64,000 bases of DNA from contig JADJPJ010000087.1 in NCBI GenBank assembly GCA_016713325.1, positions 496,001 to 560,000 on the forward strand, read 5' to 3'. Source of the stretch: Candidatus Flexifilum affinis (GTDB lineage: Bacteria; Chloroflexota; Anaerolineae; Aggregatilineales; Phototrophicaceae). Below are positions 53,141-61,356 of this stretch, in pieces; position 1 is the first letter of the stretch, and the number at the start of each line of letters is the position of its first letter. A program made the translations under genes and the position numbers. The notes under the pieces were generated by a model. That model saw only the letters and a program-made list of their open reading frames with translations. It ran no database searches and was not told where the DNA came from.

Positions 53141-53167
53141 CGGGCGCATCACTACTGGATGCGCCCG
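53141..53167. terminator. Hairpin at the LysM/mutL convergence
   Basis: cgggcgcatc (53141-53150) and gatgcgcccg (53158-53167) form a perfect 10-bp stem with a seven-base loop. The right arm lies inside the last codons of mutL. There is no T-run on the plus strand. It may terminate both convergent transcripts. Confidence 0.6.
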
Positions 53168-54954
53168 AATTCCTTCTCAAGCTGCGTGCTGCTCATGTGG
53201 ATCATGGTGGGCCGCCCATGTGGGCACGTGAGAGGAGACTGGCAGCGCTCTAGCTGCTGGAGCAAGCCCTGCATCTGTGTGTGGCTCAACACCTGCCCTG
53301 CCTTGACGGCAGCACTTTTGCAGACGCGGACAATGATCTTCTCTTCAATGGACGCCATGCCTGGCTGGTTGCCCTGCGCCAGATCATCGAGTATGCCAGC
53401 GATCGCCAGCGCCGGCTCTGTGTCGGCCAGCATTGCCGGTACGCTCCGCACGATGAAGAGGTTAGGTCCGAACGGTTCCAGGTCGAAACCAAGTTCCGTC
53501 AGGATAGGCAGCTTCTCTTGAAGCAGGCTGGCTTCGTCCGGCGCGACCTGAATCGTCTGCGCTTCCAACGCCAGTTGGGTGATAGTGCCGTGTTCGAGGT
53601 ACTGGGCCATGAACTGCTCGTACAGGATACGCTCATGCGCGGCGTGCTGGTCGACCAGATACATCCCCGCCGGGCCTTCCGCCACAATGTAGCTTGACGC
53701 GATCTGCCCCACGACCCGCAGTGGAGGCAGGCTTCGGGGACGCGCGGGCGTGCCCAGCCCCTCCGGAATGTGAGAAGTCTCGGCGTCGACATCACTGCGG
53801 GTGATCATCGAACGGTGGCGTGCGAACTGGCCAGGAGTCTCCAGGGGCATGTCCAGCGCGATCTGCTCGCCAAGCTGCCGCCCGCTGTCCTGATCGTCCA
53901 TGGCGCTCTGAGGGTGTTCTCCGCTGTAAGTCTGTCCGCTGCGCAGTGCGCCAAGACGGGGCACCGCGCCATGCTCGATAACGGCACGCCGCACGGCACG
54001 CTGGATTGCCCCAAACACGAAGTCTGCATCGCGAAAGCGTACCTCGGCCTTGGTCGGGTGCACGTTGACATCCACCTCTTCCGGCGGCAGCGTGATCATC
54101 AGCACAGCGATCGGGTATCGTCCGGTCATCAGCAGCGTATGGTAAGCCTGGATCACGGCGAAGGTCAGGCCATTGTCCTGCACCCACCGTCCGTTGACGA
54201 ACAACGTGATGCGCTGACGGTCGGCGCGATTCAGGCGAGGCGCTGACGTGAAACCAACCACCTGGATGGCTCCCGAGGTTTGGCTGACTTCAAGCATGTC
54301 ACGCGTCTGTTCGATGCCCAGGGCGTTTACGACCACGTCGATGAGTTGGCCATTCCCGCTGGTTCGAAAGACCTCGTAACCATCCTGTTCAAGCGTGAAA
54401 CGAATGCCTGGATAGGCCATTGCATACCGAGTCACGATGCCAGCGATATGCCGCTTCTCAGTGATCTCTTTCTTGAGAAACTTGAGTCGCGCCGGCGTGT
54501 TGAAAAAGAGATTCTCCACCGTCAGCACTGTGCCACGTGGGGCTCCGACGGCCCGGTGATGTTCAACGCGGCCGCCTACGACGCGAAGAAAAGTCCCATA
54601 ATCGTCTTCTTCGGCGCGTGTCGTCAGCGTAACGTGACTGACTGCCGCGATGCTGGCCAGTGCTTCGCCGCGGAAGCCAAGAGTCTGGATATGAAACAGA
54701 TCGTCAGACTCCCGCAGCTTGCTGGTCGCATGGCGCGCGAACGCCAGTTCCGACTCGCTGCTCGAAATGCCGCAGCCATTGTCGCTAATCTGAATACGCT
54801 TCCGGCCATCGCCCTGGAGCGAGACATGGATGGAAGTCGCTCCGGCATCAACTGCGTTCTCGATGAGTTCCTTGATGACAGAGGCGGGCCGCTCAATCAC
54901 CTCACCCGCGGCGATCTTCGCAACAACTTCTTCAGAGAGTATTTGAATTGACAT
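53152..54954 (-). CDS. mutL: DNA mismatch repair protein MutL
   Basis: A 600-residue GHKL ATPase that couples MutS mismatch recognition to strand incision. 'ELIENAVDAGAT', 'SDNGCGISS' and 'GFRGEALASIAAVS' are the N-terminal ATPase motifs. The C-terminal 'VDQHAAHERILYE' is the DQHA(x)2E(x)4E endonuclease motif, and 'CPHGRPT' is near the end, so this MutL should nick DNA itself. It starts 9 bp after the histidine-kinase stop, implying one operon. Confidence 0.97.
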   Translation of the reverse strand: MSIQILSEEVVAKIAAGEVIERPASVIKELIENAVDAGATSIHVSLQGDGRKRIQISDNGCGISSSESELAFARHATSKLRESDDLFHIQTLGFRGEALASIAAVSHVTLTTRAEEDDYGTFLRVVGGRVEHHRAVGAPRGTVLTVENLFFNTPARLKFLKKEITEKRHIAGIVTRYAMAYPGIRFTLEQDGYEVFRTSGNGQLIDVVVNALGIEQTRDMLEVSQTSGAIQVVGFTSAPRLNRADRQRITLFVNGRWVQDNGLTFAVIQAYHTLLMTGRYPIAVLMITLPPEEVDVNVHPTKAEVRFRDADFVFGAIQRAVRRAVIEHGAVPRLGALRSGQTYSGEHPQSAMDDQDSGRQLGEQIALDMPLETPGQFARHRSMITRSDVDAETSHIPEGLGTPARPRSLPPLRVVGQIASSYIVAEGPAGMYLVDQHAAHERILYEQFMAQYLEHGTITQLALEAQTIQVAPDEASLLQEKLPILTELGFDLEPFGPNLFIVRSVPAMLADTEPALAIAGILDDLAQGNQPGMASIEEKIIVRVCKSAAVKAGQVLSHTQMQGLLQQLERCQSPLTCPHGRPTMIHMSSTQLEKEFGRIQ

Positions 54955-54963
54955 GGACCACGA

Positions 54964-56025
54964 TCAGGTCTCACTGTTGAATACGAGGTTTTGTCCGGTC
55001 AGTGGGATGTAGAATGCGAAAGTGCTGCCTTCATTCAGCTTGCTTTGTACCCACGCTTCGCCGCCATGGCGCAGCGCGACATTCCGCACGATGAACAATC
55101 CCAACCCGGTGCCTTTGATGCGCTTGAACTCCTCGCGATTGATGCGCGAGTGGCGCTGGAAAAGCCTTTTGAGGTCTTCCTGTGCGATGCCCAGGCCGGT
55201 ATCCGTCACGCTGATGACCAACCGTTCGGCCTCCCGGTAGACTCGAACCGTGGTTTTCCCGCCATTGGGCGTGTATTTCACAGCATTATCGACCAGATTG
55301 ATAATCGCCCGCTCCAGCATGTTGGCATCTGCGTTGATGATAGGCACATCCGGAGCGATGTCGATGGTGAGCTCCAGATCCTGCTTTTCGGCTGGGATCA
55401 CATAGTTGTTGATCACCCGGCGGACGATTTCGGTCAGATCGCACTGGTCGCGATTTGTGAGGTAAAAACCGGATTCCATGTCGAACCGGCCGGCGTCCTG
55501 AATATTGTCGACGAGCGTCGTCAACTGTTGAATCCCGGACATGACCTTCTTGACATATCCCGATTGTCGATCGTTCAGCGTGCCGCCAGTTCCGAGCATG
55601 CCGGTATACCCTTTTATCGTGGTCAGGGGCGTGCGCAAATCGTGCGACACGATGTGGACGAACTCATGCTGGTTGTGGACCAGCTTTTTGAGCGACGTCA
55701 CATCCCTAAGGACCAACACGTATCGTGCAGGGCGCAGCTCATCTGTCTGTTCTACAACCAGCTTCGGCTGGAAGCTGAATGCGCTTTCAGATGTCTCCCA
55801 TTCGTGAGGCACGCTGCCGCTACGAACCGCTGCGGCGAACACCGTATCCATGAACACGCTTTCCAGCGTCGCACCAGCCATCGCGCCCGAAAACGTCTTC
55901 TCTGCCGATTCGTTTGCCAGTAGCAGCTGCCATTGCTCGTTGAAGATGAGGATCGGGTCGCCAACGCCCTTCAGAACAGCGTCCAAAAGACGCAGCCGAT
56001 CATTCTCAGAGAATTCGACCTGCAT
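54964..56025 (-). CDS. PAS-domain sensor histidine kinase
   Basis: A 353-residue soluble kinase. A PAS-like sensor ('GVGDPILIFNEQWQLLLANE', about residues 20-39) is followed by a HisKA dimerisation domain with the phospho-acceptor in 'VSHDLRTPLTTIKGY' (about residues 127-141). A HATPase_c domain follows ('NLVDNAVKYTPNGG' N-box, 'DTGLGIAQED' G1, 'GTGLGLFIV' G2). No transmembrane segment is present, so it senses a cytoplasmic signal. Its own response regulator is not in the same operon; the divergent receiver/CpaE-like gene is a candidate partner. Confidence 0.9.
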   Translation of the reverse strand: MQVEFSENDRLRLLDAVLKGVGDPILIFNEQWQLLLANESAEKTFSGAMAGATLESVFMDTVFAAAVRSGSVPHEWETSESAFSFQPKLVVEQTDELRPARYVLVLRDVTSLKKLVHNQHEFVHIVSHDLRTPLTTIKGYTGMLGTGGTLNDRQSGYVKKVMSGIQQLTTLVDNIQDAGRFDMESGFYLTNRDQCDLTEIVRRVINNYVIPAEKQDLELTIDIAPDVPIINADANMLERAIINLVDNAVKYTPNGGKTTVRVYREAERLVISVTDTGLGIAQEDLKRLFQRHSRINREEFKRIKGTGLGLFIVRNVALRHGGEAWVQSKLNEGSTFAFYIPLTGQNLVFNSET

Positions 56026-56076
56026 TCAGCCCGCCTTCTTCACGCGCTCGTGGTGTTATGTGCATTATGGTATGGA

Positions 56077-56106
56077 ATTATAGCGTCCTTAGGGTTAGTT
56101 CGGCAA
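56077..56106 (-). promoter_or_regulatory. Promoter of the histidine kinase-mutL operon
   Basis: On the minus strand TTGCCG (complement of 56101-56106), an 18-bp spacer and TATAAT (complement of 56077-56082). It lies about 52 bp upstream of the kinase ATG. Confidence 0.5.
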
Positions 56107-56133
56107 TAATCGCTACGGTCCTCTCAGCCTTGC

Positions 56134-56162
56134 TTGCGCCGGGTATGCGTTCGTGCTAGACT
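56134..56162 (+). promoter_or_regulatory. Promoter of the receiver/CpaE-like gene
   Basis: TTGCGC (56134-56139), a 17-bp spacer and TAGACT (56157-56162) with an extended TGC before it. It lies 43 bp before the ATG. Confidence 0.35.
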
Positions 56163-56204
56163 CAACGCAGCGTCCGCACCCAGTTATTTCGTTGTGAAGA
56201 CACC

Positions 56205-57266
56205 ATGCCTGAGCGAATTCTCGTTGTTGATGACGATGTTGACAGCCTTAAGCTGATAGGATTGATGCTTCAGCGAAATGGCTATGAGGTGGTTGCCGCC
56301 AGTTCCGGCCTCCAGGCGCTGAACCGAGCCGCGTCAGATCGTCCGGATCTCATCATTCTGGACATTATGATGCCGGATATGGATGGGTATGAAGTCTGCC
56401 GCCGCCTGCGCGCCGACAACCGAACCCGTGCTGTTCCGATCATCATGTTCACCGCAAAAACGCTGATCGACGACAAAGTCGCCGGCTTTGAAGCGGGAGC
56501 GGACGATTACCTGACAAAGCCGACCCACCCTGCCGAACTGGCCTCGCGGGTACGTTCTATCCTCTCGCGTAGCGCGTCGCAGCGCCCGCAGACATCCATC
56601 CGCGGTAAGGTTATCGGTGTGCTCGGCGCAAAGGGCGGTGTCGGATCGACGACGCTGGCCTTGAACCTCGCAGCCGCCCGTGTGCTGAACGCAGAGAATC
56701 CCGTTGTCGCGGACTTCCGACTGGGCATGGGGACGATGGGTATCAGTCTCGGCCTGGGACGTGCACAGGGCATGGCCAATGTTCTGTCCAAATCGGTGGA
56801 TCAAATCTCACCACGCCTGGTCGAATCCGAGCTTGTCAGCCACGCTTCAGGTCTACGCGGGCTATTTTCGTCGCTGCGCGTGGCCGAGACTGGAATCGAT
56901 TGGGATCGCGAGGCGGGCATCGCAGTACTCAAGAGCCTTCGCTCCCTCAGCCGATTGACTTTTGTCGACCTCGGCTCCGGCCTCAACCCTATCAACTATG
57001 GATTACAGCGCGAGTGCGATCAGCTCATTCTCGTGGTTGATCCCGTCTATCCAACGCTGATGGCCGCGCGCGAAATCGTGCAGGAAATTGGCTCGACCGT
57101 TGCCGAACAGCAGCGTCTCAACGCGGTGGTTGTCAGCCGTGCCGCCAGCGCCACACCGCCGTCGTGGCGCGATGTCGAACATGCGCTTGGTATCGAACTG
57201 CGCTCAGTCATTGCCCTGGCTTCGGAGCTTTTCAATCAGGCGCTTCAGGCAATGTCCCGGCGGTGA
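56205..57266 (+). CDS. Response regulator fused to a CpaE/TadZ-like ATPase
   Basis: A 353-residue protein. The receiver domain (about residues 1-120) has the acidic pair 'VDDDVD', the phospho-acceptor in 'LIILDIMMPDMDG' and 'YLTKPTHP'. The ParA/MinD-like domain begins with 'GVLGAKGGVGSTTLALNLA' (about 138-156). The invariant second Lys of the P-loop (KGGVGKTT) is Ser, as in many TadZ/CpaE proteins, so ATP binding may be weak. TadZ/CpaE proteins place Tad pilus machinery at the pole; no tad genes are nearby. It is divergent from the PAS kinase. Confidence 0.85.
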   Translation: MPERILVVDDDVDSLKLIGLMLQRNGYEVVAASSGLQALNRAASDRPDLIILDIMMPDMDGYEVCRRLRADNRTRAVPIIMFTAKTLIDDKVAGFEAGADDYLTKPTHPAELASRVRSILSRSASQRPQTSIRGKVIGVLGAKGGVGSTTLALNLAAARVLNAENPVVADFRLGMGTMGISLGLGRAQGMANVLSKSVDQISPRLVESELVSHASGLRGLFSSLRVAETGIDWDREAGIAVLKSLRSLSRLTFVDLGSGLNPINYGLQRECDQLILVVDPVYPTLMAAREIVQEIGSTVAEQQRLNAVVVSRAASATPPSWRDVEHALGIELRSVIALASELFNQALQAMSRR

Positions 57267-57361
57267 TGTTCCAGCCTACCGCAATCGCGTCGAGCCAGAT
57301 CATCAAGCTGTCCGAAGACATCGTGGCGCGCGTCCGGGCGACCGGAGTGCTCAGCCAATAG
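57266..57361 (+). CDS. Candidate 31-residue small protein
   Basis: An ATG at 57266 shares one base with the stop of the CpaE-like gene (TGATG), and the frame runs 31 codons to a TAG. The peptide ('MFQPTAIASSQ...', then 'KLSEDIVARVRATGVLSQ') could form an amphipathic helix. It fills the gap before the sirtuin gene. Coupled translation is plausible, but the length alone gives little support. Confidence 0.3.
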   Translation: MFQPTAIASSQIIKLSEDIVARVRATGVLSQ

Positions 57362-57382
57362 CACAGTTTCGTCAGGTGGGTC

Positions 57383-58156
57383 ATGGCGTATGAAATCGAG
57401 GCAGTGGAGCAAGTCGCTGAACTGCTCCGATCCGCGCGTCATGCAATCGCATTTACGGGAGCCGGCATCAGCACCCCATCCGGAATTCCGGACTTTCGCA
57501 GTCCAAATTCCGGGCTCTGGGAGAACGTCAATCCTCTGGAAGTCGCCAGCATATATGGTTTCCGCCAGAACCCTCGTGCTTTCTATGACTGGGTCTACCC
57601 TCTCGTCCGGCTGACCGTCGACGCTGAACCAAATCCCGCCCACCTCGCCCTGGCTCAGTTGGAGACCATGGGCATTCTCAAGTCGATCATCACTCAGAAT
57701 ATCGATACATTGCATACTCGCGCGGGCAGCCAGGTTGTCTATGAGCTCCATGGACACATGCGTGAGGCGACGTGTACGCACTGTTTTCGCCTCTTTGAGG
57801 GCGAGACGCTCATTCTCAAGTTTCTGGAAGATCGCATTCTGCCTCGCTGCCCATACTGCGGTGGTGTCATCAAGCCAAATGTCATTCTGTATGGGGAGCA
57901 GCTCCCCTATCGGGAGATTCAGGCGGCTCGTGAAGAGGCGAGTCGTGCCGATTTGATGCTGATTGTCGGATCTTCCCTGGAAGTTGCACCTGCAAGCGAC
58001 CTTCCGATGATCGCGCTTCGCCGACATGCGCGGCTTGTTATCATCAACCTCTCGCCCACGCACCTCGATAACCGGGCGACGATTTGTTTAGCGACAGACG
58101 CAGCCGATGTGCTTCCTCTGATTGTATGTCGTCTGGAAGGATCGAACGGATCATAA
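57383..58156 (+). CDS. Sir2-family NAD-dependent protein deacylase
   Basis: A 257-residue sirtuin. 'AFTGAGISTPSGIPDFRS' is the NAD-binding motif, 'ITQNIDTLHTRAG' and 'ELHGHM' (catalytic His) form the active site. Zinc ligands are 'CTHC' and 'CPYC'. 'KPNVILYGEQLP' and 'IVGSSLEVAPA' follow. It removes acyl groups from lysines using NAD+. AGGTGGG precedes the ATG. Its stop overlaps the next start (TAATG), so it is coupled with the GAF kinase gene. Confidence 0.94.
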   Translation: MAYEIEAVEQVAELLRSARHAIAFTGAGISTPSGIPDFRSPNSGLWENVNPLEVASIYGFRQNPRAFYDWVYPLVRLTVDAEPNPAHLALAQLETMGILKSIITQNIDTLHTRAGSQVVYELHGHMREATCTHCFRLFEGETLILKFLEDRILPRCPYCGGVIKPNVILYGEQLPYREIQAAREEASRADLMLIVGSSLEVAPASDLPMIALRRHARLVIINLSPTHLDNRATICLATDAADVLPLIVCRLEGSNGS

Positions 58157-59389
58157 TGGGCACGTCGATGGTGACGGACACAAATGCCAATCTGGTCGGC
58201 TTGCTGGCACGGTATGAGCGAATCTTCGAGATCACCCGCCAGCTCAATTCCACCTTGACCATCAGGCGCTGCTTCGACAGATCGTTAGGCCGCTGCTGAA
58301 CTCACCCAGGCGGAGGACTCTTCACTCCTCCTAGTGGAGCCGGCCACTGGAGAACTCTATTTCGAGATGGCGCTCAACGTTCCGTCGACGGAACTGGAGC
58401 GTATCAGCGTACCCATCGACGGTAGCATCGCCGGATGGGTGGTACGCCATGGAGAAGCGAGAGTTATTCAGGACGTCACGCGCGAGCCGCAATTCTTTAA
58501 GCAGGTGGACGATCAACTTCAGTTCAGGACCCGTAACCTGCTGGCTATTCCGCTCAAGGCGCAGGGCGCGACGATTGGGGCGCTAGAAGCCTTGAACAAA
58601 TATGATAACCGTCGGTTCGATGATGCCGACATTAAGATCATGACGATTCTGGCTGGCCATGCTGCCATCGCCATAGAGAATTCACGCCTCTTCCAACAGA
58701 GCGACTTTATGGCCGAGATGGTCCACGAACTGCGCACGCCCCTGGCCGCGCTCAAAACGACGACGGTTCTGCTCAAGAGCCCGCAGGTCGACGCTTCACG
58801 GCGCGACGATCTCATCGATACCATGCAGGAAGAGACGGATCGACTCATTCGCCTGACCAATGAGTTTCTCGATCTCTCGCGCCTGGAGAGCGGGCGGGTG
58901 CGACTGGAGGCGCAGCGCTTTGAACTGCTGAACGTCATCGATGAATGCATCGAGATTGTTACGCCGCAGGCCGGAGACCGCGACATCACCATTTCGGCGA
59001 GTATCGAACCCTACCTGGTTGTGGCCGATCGCGGAAAGATCAAACAGGTCCTGCTGAATCTTTTGACCAATGCGATCAAGTACAACCGACCAGCCGGCTC
59101 GATTCACATTTCGTCATACCTCAGCACACGACACGACGAGCCATTCGTGGAAATCGCCGTGGCCGATTCCGGCCCGGGCATCAACCGCGCGGATCAGAAA
59201 ATGCTGTTTCAGAAGTTCTTCCGGATTGCGGACACACCTGGCGCCCCTCAGGGAACAGGTCTGGGTCTGACAATTGCTAAACGAATCGTGGAGGGACATG
59301 GCGGCATGATTTGGTTGGAGAGCGAAGTTGGCGTGGGTTCCACGTTCTACTTCACCCTCCCGGCCGCAGAGAATCAAGTTCAGGAATAG
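58156..59389 (+). CDS. GAF-domain sensor histidine kinase, interrupted by two frameshifts
   Basis: Three frames together encode a cytoplasmic GAF-HisKA-HATPase kinase of about 411 residues. The first frame (ATG 58156) gives 'LLARYERIFEITRQLNSTL'. After one lost base near 58257 the second frame reads 'DHQALLRQIVR'. After another lost base near 58289 the third reads 'AAAELTQAEDSSLLLVEP' and continues to the end. The kinase core is intact ('VHELRTPLAALKT', 'NLLTNAIKYNRPAG', 'DSGPGINRAD', 'GTGLGLTIA'). Both shifts fit loss of a single G. The original product looks functional, so sequence error is likely. Confidence 0.85.
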
Positions 59390-59411
59390 CACTCCTCAAC
59401 GAAGTGCTATT
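59385..59411 (+). terminator. Hairpin at the end of the GAF kinase gene
   Basis: aatagcact (59385-59393) and agtgctatt (59403-59411) form a perfect 9-bp stem with a nine-base loop. The left arm contains the TAG stop of the kinase gene. The T-tract is short, so termination efficiency is uncertain. Confidence 0.5.
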
Positions 59412-59435
59412 GTGATGCAGCGGTTCACCAATACG

Positions 59436-60389
59436 TTACTGACTGGCTTCCATCACTATCTTGAGTGCGCCGGGTCTACCAGCGGCTTCGATCGCATTCA
59501 TCCCCTCACGGAGACTGTAGCGTCCTTCGATAAGCGATGCAGTATCGATGTGCCCGCTCTCCAGAAGTCGTAACGCCGGCGCAAAGGAGCCGCAGCGGCT
59601 TCCGATGACCCGAACCTCATCGACCACAACCCGGGTCAGATCAGCAGTCGGCATCTGAGTATACGTGCTCTTGAGGACAATCGTTCCGCGCGGCCTGACG
59701 AGGTCAAGCGCGGCTGCAAAACCTTCACTATTCCCTGTGCAGTCGACAACTACGGATGCCTGCTGACGTTCGGCTTGAGCCAGCGTTATTGTTCGGATTC
59801 CCCATCGCTCCAGAAGCCGCGCCGGAGCCGGATTACGTACAATCACAGACAGATCGCATCCTGTCATCCGCAGAACCTGGGCTACCAGCAGCCCGAGTTT
59901 GCCTGAGCCGATGAGCACGACATTTTGGCCAGGAGAGATTGGTGTGACTTCAACGACGTCAAGGGCCGCCGCCAACGGTTCTACAAATACTGCACTGTCA
60001 TCGCTGATGCAGTCGGGCACATGATGAAGATTCCGGGTGACCAGTGCGAAGTATTCGGCAAACGTCCCGTTGTGACGATCGATGCCCAGGGTCGTCCGAT
60101 GACGGCACTGACTGGGAATCCCTTTTTTGCACATGTCGCAAGTACCATCGCTGATGTTGATCTCGCCGACGACACGTTTCCCTAGCCATTCGGAAGGCCC
60201 CTGCTCCACCACCCCGACGAACTCATGACCCGGAATACCTCGGAACCCCATGTATCCGGCGAGGATCTCCAGATCGGTATTACAGATGCCGGTTTTTAGG
60301 ACACGAACCAGCACTTCATCCAATTGTGGCGCCGGCGAAGGCGCCTCTGTGACACGGTGAGTTTCTCCATCGAAGACGACAGCAAGCAT
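59436..60389 (-). CDS. Zinc-type alcohol dehydrogenase (MDR family)
   Basis: A 317-residue medium-chain dehydrogenase. 'TGICNTDLEIL' (catalytic Zn Cys), 'GIPGHEFVGVVEQG' (His-Glu pair) and 'VVLIGSGKLGLLVAQVLRM' (NAD(P)-binding) are in order. The structural-zinc lobe 'CDMCKKGIPSQC' shows three of the usual four Cys. Substrate unknown; the pattern is near threonine/sorbitol dehydrogenases. AAGGA precedes the ATG. It follows secF by 4 bp on the same strand, so it may be carried on the sec transcript. Confidence 0.85.
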   Translation of the reverse strand: MLAVVFDGETHRVTEAPSPAPQLDEVLVRVLKTGICNTDLEILAGYMGFRGIPGHEFVGVVEQGPSEWLGKRVVGEINISDGTCDMCKKGIPSQCRHRTTLGIDRHNGTFAEYFALVTRNLHHVPDCISDDSAVFVEPLAAALDVVEVTPISPGQNVVLIGSGKLGLLVAQVLRMTGCDLSVIVRNPAPARLLERWGIRTITLAQAERQQASVVVDCTGNSEGFAAALDLVRPRGTIVLKSTYTQMPTADLTRVVVDEVRVIGSRCGSFAPALRLLESGHIDTASLIEGRYSLREGMNAIEAAGRPGALKIVMEASQ

Positions 60390-60393
60390 AGCC

Positions 60394-61350
60394 TTATCCT
60401 TCGGCGGTCGCTGGCTGCTGCAGATGGCGAGGCTTCAGGAACGGGATCTCACCCTTTTCCCAGGATACCAGAAGCGGCACAGCGATTGCGATGGACGAAT
60501 AGGTTCCGGAGATGAGCCCGATGAACAGCGTAGCGATGAACTGCTTGATCGAATCGCCGCCGAACAGCAGGATGGCAGCCATAATGAAGAAGGCATTGAG
60601 CTGTGTCGCCAGCGATCGGTGCAGCGTCTCCAGGATGCTGCGGTTCACGATCACCTCATAAGGCTCGCCCAGGTACTTCGGAATATTCTCGCGGATGCGG
60701 TCGAACATGACAATCGTATCCTGGATCGAGAAGCCTACGATGGTCAAAACGGCGGTCAGGAACAGGGCGTCAACCTCCCAACCGGCGATCAGACCCATGA
60801 GAGAGACGAGGCCGCAGACAATCAGCACGTCGTGAATCATGGCCACAATGGCACAGACGCCGTAGCGCAATGCATCTGGCACTTTGCGGAAAGCCAGCAC
60901 AATAAAGCCCGTGACGACCACCGCCGCGACGATCACAGCGCCAATTGCCGATCGGGTGACCTCCTGCCCCACCGTGGCAGAAATGGTCTCGATGAACAAC
61001 CGGTCTCGGTCGAGCGGAGCGATCTCGTTCAAGCGATTGATGATTGCATCGGTTGTCTCGGCATCCTGGAAACCGGTACGCACGGACCAGCGGTAGTCGG
61101 CTTCCGCGCCGACACGCTGGATAGTGACGTCAGAACTCCCAAGTTCGCCGAACACACTTCGGAGGGCAGTCTCGTCGACACCGGCATCCGTGAATTGAAG
61201 CTCATAGATGCTCCCACCGAGAAAGTCGTTGCTCAGCCGAAACAGACTACCCGTCGTGGCAAGCGAGTACAGCATGATCAACATGCCTGGAATGATGATT
61301 GCTGCGGAGATGAGGAAGAACAGCCGCCGCTTCTGAACGAATGTGAACAT
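60394..61350 (-). CDS. secF: Protein translocase subunit SecF
   Basis: A 318-residue membrane protein with six predicted transmembrane segments. 'LGGSIYELQFTDAGVDE' starts the periplasmic P1 domain. 'GFSIQDTIVMFDRIREN' is the conserved SecF block (usually GYSINDTVVVFDRIREN). It works with SecD and YajC to draw secreted proteins through SecYEG using the proton gradient. GGAG precedes the ATG. It follows secD by 6 bp. Confidence 0.95.
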   Translation of the reverse strand: MFTFVQKRRLFFLISAAIIIPGMLIMLYSLATTGSLFRLSNDFLGGSIYELQFTDAGVDETALRSVFGELGSSDVTIQRVGAEADYRWSVRTGFQDAETTDAIINRLNEIAPLDRDRLFIETISATVGQEVTRSAIGAVIVAAVVVTGFIVLAFRKVPDALRYGVCAIVAMIHDVLIVCGLVSLMGLIAGWEVDALFLTAVLTIVGFSIQDTIVMFDRIRENIPKYLGEPYEVIVNRSILETLHRSLATQLNAFFIMAAILLFGGDSIKQFIATLFIGLISGTYSSIAIAVPLLVSWEKGEIPFLKPRHLQQPATAEG

Positions 61351-61356
61351 TGCTTA

